NCBI GenBank assembly: GCA_016936495.1
Contig: JAFGXT010000390.1
Span: 1-34,722 of the forward strand
DNA length: 34,722 nucleotides
DNA from: Victivallales bacterium
GTDB taxonomy: Bacteria > Verrucomicrobiota > Lentisphaeria > Victivallales > SZUA-371
Direction of reading: 5' to 3'
Shown one piece after another: positions 24,901 through 31,588 of the stretch. The notes under the pieces are model-generated. The model saw only the letters and a list, made by a program, of their open reading frames with translations. It did not search any database and had not been told where the DNA came from. The position numbers were made by a program, and so were the translations under genes. Position 1 is the first letter of the stretch. Each line of letters starts with the position of its first letter.

Positions 24901-27009
24901 GAATGTAAACTTACCGACACGGTGTTTAATCGTCCGTGGAAGCTGGACGGAAAAATACTGGAACTTGAACTTGATCCCTATCAGGTGATGAGCTTCAGAT
25001 CGGATAGACCGGTCAAAATCATAAGTACGGAACAGATTGTCCCGGAAAACATAGTCATGGGAATGACAAATCTTGTTAAAACGTTGAAGACTGGTGCGGA
25101 AATGACACCTTCTCCTCAGAATAAAAATCTGGCACGGACGGCGGAAGATATGTTGAAAAAGAAGAGCTATTCGGCTCTGTACTATCTTTCTCGAAGCTAT
25201 TCTGCTATGCGGCTGCTTCTTGACGCAAAAAATCCGTTGAGATTTACAGCCACGCTTGATCCTGATCGCGGGACATTGGATATCCAAGTCGAGAATAAAA
25301 CCTCAATGAATATCCATGCGGAAGTTTCGCTTAAATCTCTGCCGTCTGGAATAAATTGTCCTGATAAGTCTCTCACATCGGATTTGAAAGCAAAAGAAAA
25401 TATCTGTCTGAATTTTCCGCTTTCCAATTTTGATTGGAATAATGACGATTGCCGCAAAGAATTGAACTTCATCATTGAATATAAGGTAAATGATGGAAAT
25501 GCAAAAGTTTTGGAATATACCTTCCGTCCGCTAGTAAGCCGGGTTGTGGACACGCTCAATGTCGATGGCGACGTTTCAGATTGGGAGGGCTCCGTATGGT
25601 ATAAGCTTCATAAAAGTGATTTTCATATGAAATTTAAGGGTGATCTGGCATTGGGGCTGCCTCCGTTTGATGCGTCTTTTGCCTCAAGATGGAGTAAAAA
25701 AGGACTTTATCTGGCATTACGGGTAAATGAAAAAGATCTGATACCTGCTCCTGAAAAAAAAACGGCATGGCAATACGATTTCATTGAATTAATGTTCAAT
25801 CAGGACATCAATGCCGAAAACAATAAGGATGTATGTACCTTTTTTATAGCTAACCATGCTGGAGGAGCCTCACCAGTTATTACTCTGGCTCCGGCAAAAA
25901 ATCAAACCCCGGCAATGGCTTCCGAGTGCCTGATTGCCAGACAGCGGAAAGATAACACAACCACCTATGAATTATTTATCCCTGCAAAAGTCCTGAATAA
26001 GGTCAAGTTTGAAAAAGCCGCCAATTTCGGCATGGCGGTGAAACTCCATAATCGCGAACACAAAACCTCAAATCTTGATCTGTGGGATATCGCAATCAGC
26101 ACTTATGAATATCCTTGTGGACATCAGGAACGTTGGAACACAGTCCTGCTTTCCGGCAGTAACATCAACAAATTGAACTCTTGGCGGATGCTGTACGACC
26201 TGCCTATGGACAACCCCGCCCGTTTCGCATTGAACGAGATTGCTTCCCGGGCGTCATGGCGTGCGCTTAATATAACGCGGGGTAATTGGATTGGGACTGA
26301 CAAAGATCGCGACGAAGCCGCTAAAACTCTTAACCAACTGAAGAAACGTATAGAGTCCGGAATGGAATGGCCGCATAAAACTCCTCCGTCATATTGTATT
26401 CCTTACACATCCGTGTCTCCCGTTATCGATGGAAATATTACGGATGCCTGCTGGGATAAAGCGTTGACATTTAAAGGTTCATATTCTCTCAATTCTACTG
26501 TCAGGAATGATGACGGCAGTGTATGGAAAATCATGTGGGATCAGAAATTTATCTATGTGGGTACATCTTTTCCTGATAAAGATATTATTGCTTCGGAAAA
26601 ACCGGGGTATCCCTATCTGGGGGATTCACTGGAAATATTCCTGATGCCTTCGAAGCGTATGAAGAAGTATTGGGAGATCATAGTCGGATGTGATGAAAGT
26701 ATTTTTGAGGGATTTCACTGTAATAATAAATACGGTGGTTTTGTTTCAGATTCCAACGCTTCTGTAAATGGACTGCAATTTAAAAGCCTGCGCAAGAAAG
26801 ATGAATATGTTACTGAAGTTGCCATACCTTTTTCTGAATTACCCAATTATATGCTTGGGAATGCCCCCAAATCTGGGGAGAGTATTTACTTTGCCCTCGT
26901 TCGTACCGACAAGAAGAAGGGAGAAAATGTAAAATTCTACAGCTCTTTTCCTTTGCTTTATGGCGGACATAATGTTTATGGTCATGCAAAAGCAATATTA
27001 TACTTTTAA
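21904..27009 (+). CDS. Giant modular secreted protein, 3' part: LamG-like, unknown central region, two CBM9-like domains
   Basis: Read in the -1 frame relative to the 5' part, 1701 residues. No ATG or ribosome binding site precedes it; the first in-frame GTG (21994) cuts into a domain. Order by base position: LamG/concanavalin-like domain (about 21925-22560, WRHYIYSWEQESGLRIYIDGR and CFDELRLFNRELSEDEALALY); Ig-like strands (to 22850); a beta domain (about 22890-23400); an Asp/Trp/Tyr-rich central region that could be a TIM-barrel hydrolase (about 23400-25000, with KYIRFMG, IPFYIQFNDR, GIMYYYSH, DHGWWGNPENG); a beta linker; CBM9-like domain one (25540-26170, NVDGDVSDWEG); a helical linker; and CBM9-like domain two (26390-27006, VIDGNITDACWDKA, GDSLEIFLMP). 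No known glycosidase signature was identified. Likely polysaccharide binding or cleavage outside the cell, under the divergent LacI regulator. Confidence 0.85.
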   Translation: MRKELKETAYLSFDNDISTDKVLSPESFFKVKEVPGFKGHGVSIEDGGGLSFHIDKVLDNKRGAISLWICTEKDPVPVFAPCDMIGFSITGKNELDRNGGILKGRINGPGILFSFSSAYGIESPQGCRASKFYFGNEWRHYIYSWEQESGLRIYIDGRLFLASSSDQILKNLSRVKLNTLNLYTGNGSNPDDSACFDELRLFNRELSEDEALALYEQYVPAYPVLLDYATIAGSKKPFRVKMLLKANSNPVDMTILAENTEGKKLFEKTLRVPENGNYEIPFYPADPGVYRLVFLSGEKRIRTFEVCAVPAESITEKMPVSVSGNPRLLLVDEVDCSKDYPASRYLDDGEVAVVDSAIGRYRESTRDTFEEARHYGFVYNFTIRNPGKPHWLEIEYPDDKPRVFYVVVDQRLDNMGWGTNKFSHSYSLDTIGVANGINNPVTGRMSRKKLLFWPDSKDILVGCFGYNTFKGCAGPAMKNIRIYENAEPLSKLAVNQPAGMPQRLVGNWNEDPYMPLGCWFNTYMNNQGPSFEFIEEKMRRRIKYIRFMGQSHTVFQLFDYNGDNNGAYGMLPKPAPLAYMPGWACLAATMFERENIPFYIQFNDRVGLHQLIGLDKLSVDEFEASAKGMESLEFMSADGTLDKNPGKRSKDATLNFLHPQVREAHLRRIRFYREQFDIYNSFKGIMYYYSHILTFKTEKLGYGDYTISLFEKESGIKIPVDDKGMGRFNKRYNWLKNSNVWEKWINWRCEKVKDFLLTLAKELNGGSHKNLTLNIPVHTDFLISTSFKDKLDDYSVEINIQECLKLTGIDLVSLRNEPSLRLEIVDRPNYGLTHMNNISRNYDSFQYSVSFAELFENNRHPGMLLSRHANMEIYRTSPVIKNYWWPRGYWGRNGGFHCFSSVMPDNKYLPQTLAWGLAMGDVQHVDHGWWGNPENGAHSEFQKFYQAYRSIPALRFEKAPSVNDPVMVRQYNSPANSSGWFYLVNMQYYKTKVKMTLDSECKLTDTVFNRPWKLDGKILELELDPYQVMSFRSDRPVKIISTEQIVPENIVMGMTNLVKTLKTGAEMTPSPQNKNLARTAEDMLKKKSYSALYYLSRSYSAMRLLLDAKNPLRFTATLDPDRGTLDIQVENKTSMNIHAEVSLKSLPSGINCPDKSLTSDLKAKENICLNFPLSNFDWNNDDCRKELNFIIEYKVNDGNAKVLEYTFRPLVSRVVDTLNVDGDVSDWEGSVWYKLHKSDFHMKFKGDLALGLPPFDASFASRWSKKGLYLALRVNEKDLIPAPEKKTAWQYDFIELMFNQDINAENNKDVCTFFIANHAGGASPVITLAPAKNQTPAMASECLIARQRKDNTTTYELFIPAKVLNKVKFEKAANFGMAVKLHNREHKTSNLDLWDIAISTYEYPCGHQERWNTVLLSGSNINKLNSWRMLYDLPMDNPARFALNEIASRASWRALNITRGNWIGTDKDRDEAAKTLNQLKKRIESGMEWPHKTPPSYCIPYTSVSPVIDGNITDACWDKALTFKGSYSLNSTVRNDDGSVWKIMWDQKFIYVGTSFPDKDIIASEKPGYPYLGDSLEIFLMPSKRMKKYWEIIVGCDESIFEGFHCNNKYGGFVSDSNASVNGLQFKSLRKKDEYVTEVAIPFSELPNYMLGNAPKSGESIYFALVRTDKKKGENVKFYSSFPLLYGGHNVYGHAKAILYF

Positions 27010-27061
27010 CGCTTGAAATATTAACTTTTTATTGTGCCCTACACCCGGCGCTGGCAGGTAA

Positions 27062-27253
27062 AAAAAAACCATTGCCGAACAGATTTACTTTTTCCATTTA
27101 AATCGAGTGTCATCATCCATCATGGTCAAAGTTGATTTTGATCTGACCATGTCGATACTAGCACACAACATGTATCGATTACTGACGCAGGAATTAACTG
27201 AGTTTGAAGCGAATTCGGCGAAAACTCTTTTCAAATTGAAAAAACAGAAATAG
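27062..27253 (+). pseudogene. Transposase C-terminal remnant
   Basis: A frame open from 27062 to a TAG at 27251 encodes IAEQIYFFHLN, then VKVDFDLTMSILAHNMYRLL and a basic tail. This matches the conserved C-terminal end of DDE transposases of the type that end IA(E/D)xxxFFHLxxLSS...VDFDxxxxxxAxxLYR. Only about 64 residues remain and there is no start or catalytic domain, so it is a decayed insertion sequence. The exact IS family is not determined. It sits at the downstream edge of the lacI/giant-protein module and supports past mobile-element activity there. Confidence 0.75.
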
Positions 27254-27255
27254 TT

Positions 27256-29097
27256 TCAACCTGCATTTTCCACGGCCTGATGATTTATTTTGAAGCGTCC
27301 GCTGAGCCCGGGCAGGTCAATGGCGTTGACGCCGATACTGAACAGCGTGTTCAGTTCTGTCTTCGAGCCCAGGCGCGATTTAAATTCATATGCCAGCTCA
27401 GGAATCAACAGCGTCACCCGGTCATCCTGCTTGTCAACCGCCACCGCCGTACCTTTCCAATCCGGATTCTGCATGAAAAACACCAGTTTCCAGAACTCAT
27501 TGGCGATACGCTCAGTCTTGCGCAACAACAATGAAGCCCGGTCAGCCACTGCTATTTTGCCGCTCAAGTCCTCGTGGCTCATAAGTTCCGCACCGCTAAG
27601 ATGCGCCCTGAACTGCTGGTGTGCAAGCAGATCTGAATAACGTCGCAATGGACTGGTTATACGAATATACATATCCACTCCCAACCCCGAATGCGCGCCA
27701 GGCTCAAGCTGCGTTACCGCCGCCGACATGGTTCTTCTGAGAGCAAACATTCCGGCAAGTGTATCGCCGACTGACACGCTTTCCTCCGGCGCGGGCTGTA
27801 CCGCGTAAGGCACGGGAATATCATGTTCATATGCATAAGCGCCAGCTGCCGCACCGGCGGCGACCATTGCGTCAGCCACCAGTTCGCGACTGTTCAGACG
27901 CGGTAAAGATTTAATCACCACTTTGCCGTCGTGCAAAGATATCTTCACTTCGGGCAGATCAATATTTATTGACCCGGACTGAATACGTTTGCGCCTGAAA
28001 CGCTCCAGCATATTGTTTATTTCCGCCAAAGCACCGGAATTCAGCATGTTTTCCGCTTCGGCATATGATACGCGAGTAACCTTTATACGGGAGGGGACAA
28101 TGTGTTTGAGAACCGGCGTCCCGTCATCGTTTATCTCAATACCAAATGACAACGCCACCGCCTCACCGTCGGCGTCAAGCCCCAGCGCCAGTTTAGCGGT
28201 CAAGGCTTCGGGCAGCATATGCACCACTTTTTCAGGGACATATAAATTAGCGCCGCGCGTCTCCGCTTCTTTATCAATATCACTGCCGGGAGTTACCAGC
28301 GCCGCTACGTCCGCCACATGCACCCACAACAAACCATCGGCACAGGCGATGGCATCATCAGGGTCATTGCTGTTTTCGTCATCAATGGCAAAACTCTGCT
28401 GGTGGCGAAGGTCTTCGCGCTCCTCCTCCGGCAGTTCCGGCACCGGAAACTCGGGATTATCCAACGGTATCCCCGCACGCGAAGGGTACGGATCTACCAG
28501 ACAATCCCATACGCCAGTTTTGAGTAACAACTGATGAGCTTTTTCAGGAGATTGCTCCATAGACAAATCACGGAGCACGCCGCTGCCGGCAGATTTGCCC
28601 AGGGCAAGATTTTCCACATCACGCATATGCACCATATCTTCGGAAAGCAAAGTGCCGTTTCGCACCCGCTCGATAAATTCCGCGCGTTGCTGTTTTGCCG
28701 CCTCTTTCTCGCGTTCCGCAGTAAGTTCGGCTTCTATCTCCGCCATATCTCTAGCGGTAATACTTTGCATATCTCCGGTGAAATATCTGCCTTCATCAAG
28801 CATCTGCCATGCCGACCATGCGGCTTCGGGAGTAAATTCGCCATACAACAGCGCGGCAAAATCTTCAAAAGTCACACTGTCTTCGGCAAGCATTTCCAAG
28901 GTTTCATCTATTTCCGGGGCGTCAAGAGTTTTCAGGTCAGGAGCTTTCACGGGACCGGGATGAAGAAACAACACGTCTTTTTCACGGACGCTTTTGTTGC
29001 CGCCATCAGCAATTTCCAGCTCTATTTTATCTGAACACGCGAGCACTTTCGCGGGTTTCTTTTTGAATACCACCAGAGAATCTTTCTGCAATGTCAT
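27256..29097 (-). CDS. RNB-domain exoribonuclease (RNase II/R family)
   Basis: A 613-residue 3'-to-5' exoribonuclease. The N-terminal half (1-220) is charged and helical, and differs from E. coli RNase II. The RNB catalytic domain starts with SFAIDDENSNDPDDAI (about 235-250), which carries the four metal-binding Asp residues. It continues through VHVADVAALVTPGSDID, RGANLYVPEKVVHMLPE and the RNA-binding RITSPLRRYSDLLAHQQ. A C-terminal S1 domain is not obvious; the tail is a short beta segment. In size and layout it resembles the shorter RNB proteins of cyanobacteria and chloroplasts more than the 800-residue RNase R. It follows hrpB with a 9-bp gap and ends the murU-amgK unit. Confidence 0.9.
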   Translation of the reverse strand: MTLQKDSLVVFKKKPAKVLACSDKIELEIADGGNKSVREKDVLFLHPGPVKAPDLKTLDAPEIDETLEMLAEDSVTFEDFAALLYGEFTPEAAWSAWQMLDEGRYFTGDMQSITARDMAEIEAELTAEREKEAAKQQRAEFIERVRNGTLLSEDMVHMRDVENLALGKSAGSGVLRDLSMEQSPEKAHQLLLKTGVWDCLVDPYPSRAGIPLDNPEFPVPELPEEEREDLRHQQSFAIDDENSNDPDDAIACADGLLWVHVADVAALVTPGSDIDKEAETRGANLYVPEKVVHMLPEALTAKLALGLDADGEAVALSFGIEINDDGTPVLKHIVPSRIKVTRVSYAEAENMLNSGALAEINNMLERFRRKRIQSGSINIDLPEVKISLHDGKVVIKSLPRLNSRELVADAMVAAGAAAGAYAYEHDIPVPYAVQPAPEESVSVGDTLAGMFALRRTMSAAVTQLEPGAHSGLGVDMYIRITSPLRRYSDLLAHQQFRAHLSGAELMSHEDLSGKIAVADRASLLLRKTERIANEFWKLVFFMQNPDWKGTAVAVDKQDDRVTLLIPELAYEFKSRLGSKTELNTLFSIGVNAIDLPGLSGRFKINHQAVENAG

Positions 29098-29106
29098 AAT
29101 ATCTTA

Positions 29107-31569
29107 TTATCCTTTACGGGGTTTTATCCGCGACGCGGCCTCGGCTTCCAACGGATTGTCGGGCCAGTGATGCTTGGGATAACGCCCTTTCATTTCACTT
29201 TTTACATATTTATAGGATTCGTTCCAGAAACTTTTCAGATCATCAGTTATCTGCACCGGACGCCGCGCCGGAGACAGCAGATGCACCAGCAGTTTCACCT
29301 TGCCATTGAGAACGGCGGGCGTTTCCGCGCAACCGAACATCTCCTGTATCCTCACTGCCAGCACCGGACGTTTGCCGGAATAATCCACCTTTAATCTGGA
29401 ACCTGACGGCACTTCCACCAGTTCCGGCGCGAGCGAATCCGCCAGCTTCAATATATCCCAGGGTATCAGGCTCTTCAATGCGTTTTTTAAATCAATGTTC
29501 TTTATAAAATCTCGTTTGGCTTCGGCGACGACAAAAGGAGCCAGCCATTTTTCCAGATTATCGAGCAAAGCGGCGTCGCTCATATCCGGCCAGTCATGAT
29601 CGGGATCGGCTTCGTGCAGAAAAGCAATACGGTTTCTGAATGCTTCCAGTTCCGGCGTCCATTCCAGCACCGTCAATCCCTGTCTATGGATAAATTCAAG
29701 TATGGCGGCAAGTACCTTATCCGGCTCCGGTTTAGTCAACAAACGGCTTTCGAGCATCATGGAGCCCAGAAACACCCGTTCCTCAAACCGTAATATACGA
29801 CGGTCTATGTCCATCGCAGTCTCTGAACGGTAACGATTTCCGAAAAAACGGTCTATGTCTTTGCGTTCCAGCGGCGCCGCCAGATATATAAGCGCGTCTC
29901 TATCGCCGGAATCGACTTCCGCCGCCACGATGAACTCATGTTTCATGAGTAATTCACCGGTACGGAAGCGCGCGCCTCTGCCGCAGGTCATGACATAAGT
30001 CATGCCGCCGTTCTCGCGTCGTCGGGCGATACGGTCAGGCCAGGCGAAAGCCAACAGTAAACCAGTTTTATCAATATCATCCGCATCCCCCTCCCGGGAT
30101 GAATGATTAACAGACATGCGGCGACACAGGTCGGAACAAAATCTTCCGGCGCGTTCGTAACCGCGACAAGCGCGACGCAATTCCATTACCGCCTCGCTCA
30201 AGTCTGGCGAATGCAGTTTGCGTATATCATATTCGCTGATGATTGCGGCTATCTCGCAAGCAAGTCTGCCGTAACCCAGCTCCACCGCCTTGACTATCAT
30301 ATGTCCCAGACGCGGATGTAATCCGGTACGCGCCAATGCCTTGCCATGAGCGTTAATCCGTCCTGAATCATCAAGAGCTTCCAGATCACGGAGCAACTCA
30401 CAAGAACGCGCCCAGGCGGATTTGTCAGGCATATCCAGCCACTTCAATTCTTCCGGAGAGCTCACGCCCCATACGGCAAGCTCCAGCGCCACCGGAGCCA
30501 GATCACAGTTAAGTATTTCCGCCGCGGTATAATCAGCCAGCACCTCATGCTCCTGCTCAGTCCACAGGCGGTAACATACGCCCGGTTCAAGCCTCCCGGC
30601 TCTACCCCGACGCTGATTTGCGGAGGCTTTGGAAATCTTCACCGTCTCCAAACGGCTCATATCCGTAACCGGATCATAGTCAAGTTTACGGGTCAGACCG
30701 GCGTCCACCACTATTCTGACACCGTCAATTGTCAGACTGCTCTCCGCTATAGACGTTGCCAGCACAATTTTTCTTATCCCCTCGGGAGCTGGAGCGACGG
30801 CGGCGCGTTGTTGTTCATTCGACAACCTGCCATATAAAGGATGTATGCATATATCTTCAGTCGTACATTTTTTTAATTCGCTTTCCAGCGTACGTATATT
30901 GCCTTCGCCGGGAAGAAACACCAGTATGCCGCCGGATTCATGTTCCAGCGCGTGCATGACCGTGTCGCGCACCAGCGCGTGCATATCGCGTCCGGTATTA
31001 CGCTGGCGATACAAGGTCGTTACCGGATATGACCGTCCAAGGCTTTCCACTACCGGACAGGAGTCAAGCAATTCCGCGGCGGCAGCGCAATCCACCGTTG
31101 CCGACATCAACAAAATACGCATATCCGGACGTAACGCCTCCTGTATGTCAAGTGTCAATGCCAGTCCGAGATCGGAATCCACACTACGCTCATGAAACTC
31201 GTCAAAAACAATACAGCCGTAATCCCGCAATTCAGGGTCATGCTGTATCATTCGGGTAAGTACTCCGCCAGTAACTATTTCCACTCGTGATCCCGGCTTG
31301 CTTTCCAGACGCATACGGTAACCGATACGCTTTCCGGGTGCTTCTCCCAGGTTTTCCGCCAGGCGACAGGCGGCGGCATAAGCCGCCAGACGACGTGGCT
31401 CCAAAACAAGTATTTTTTTATCCTTCAGCCATTCTTCATCCATAAGTGCCAGCGGCAACACCGTGGTCTTGCCCGCTCCCGGCGGAGCCGACAAAACACA
31501 GCGATTACCTTCCGACAAAACACTTTTCAGCCGGGGTACTATCTCATTAACCGGATAATTTTGCATCAT
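29107..31569 (-). CDS. hrpB: ATP-dependent helicase HrpB
   Basis: A DEAH-type helicase of 820 residues, normal for HrpB. Motifs in order: Walker A APPGAGKTTVLPLAL (about 29-43), LEPRRLAA, motif II DEFHERS, motif III LMSATVD, motif V TSIAESSLTIDGVRIVVDAG and motif VI QRRGRAGR. The C-terminal part has the HrpB-specific end with PARRPVQITDDLKSFW and RYPKHHWPDNP. The cellular role is poorly defined; RNA or DNA unwinding is inferred from the family. It sits between the MurU-AmgK fusion (19-bp gap) and the RNB nuclease (9-bp gap), all minus strand. Confidence 0.96.
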   Translation of the reverse strand: MMQNYPVNEIVPRLKSVLSEGNRCVLSAPPGAGKTTVLPLALMDEEWLKDKKILVLEPRRLAAYAAACRLAENLGEAPGKRIGYRMRLESKPGSRVEIVTGGVLTRMIQHDPELRDYGCIVFDEFHERSVDSDLGLALTLDIQEALRPDMRILLMSATVDCAAAAELLDSCPVVESLGRSYPVTTLYRQRNTGRDMHALVRDTVMHALEHESGGILVFLPGEGNIRTLESELKKCTTEDICIHPLYGRLSNEQQRAAVAPAPEGIRKIVLATSIAESSLTIDGVRIVVDAGLTRKLDYDPVTDMSRLETVKISKASANQRRGRAGRLEPGVCYRLWTEQEHEVLADYTAAEILNCDLAPVALELAVWGVSSPEELKWLDMPDKSAWARSCELLRDLEALDDSGRINAHGKALARTGLHPRLGHMIVKAVELGYGRLACEIAAIISEYDIRKLHSPDLSEAVMELRRACRGYERAGRFCSDLCRRMSVNHSSREGDADDIDKTGLLLAFAWPDRIARRRENGGMTYVMTCGRGARFRTGELLMKHEFIVAAEVDSGDRDALIYLAAPLERKDIDRFFGNRYRSETAMDIDRRILRFEERVFLGSMMLESRLLTKPEPDKVLAAILEFIHRQGLTVLEWTPELEAFRNRIAFLHEADPDHDWPDMSDAALLDNLEKWLAPFVVAEAKRDFIKNIDLKNALKSLIPWDILKLADSLAPELVEVPSGSRLKVDYSGKRPVLAVRIQEMFGCAETPAVLNGKVKLLVHLLSPARRPVQITDDLKSFWNESYKYVKSEMKGRYPKHHWPDNPLEAEAASRIKPRKG

Positions 31570-31588
31570 AGTACGACTTGCATGAACC

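Noticed and set aside
28534-29034. 166-codon open frame opposite the RNB nuclease
   Set aside because: Antisense shadow with composition mirroring the real gene and no recognisable domain.
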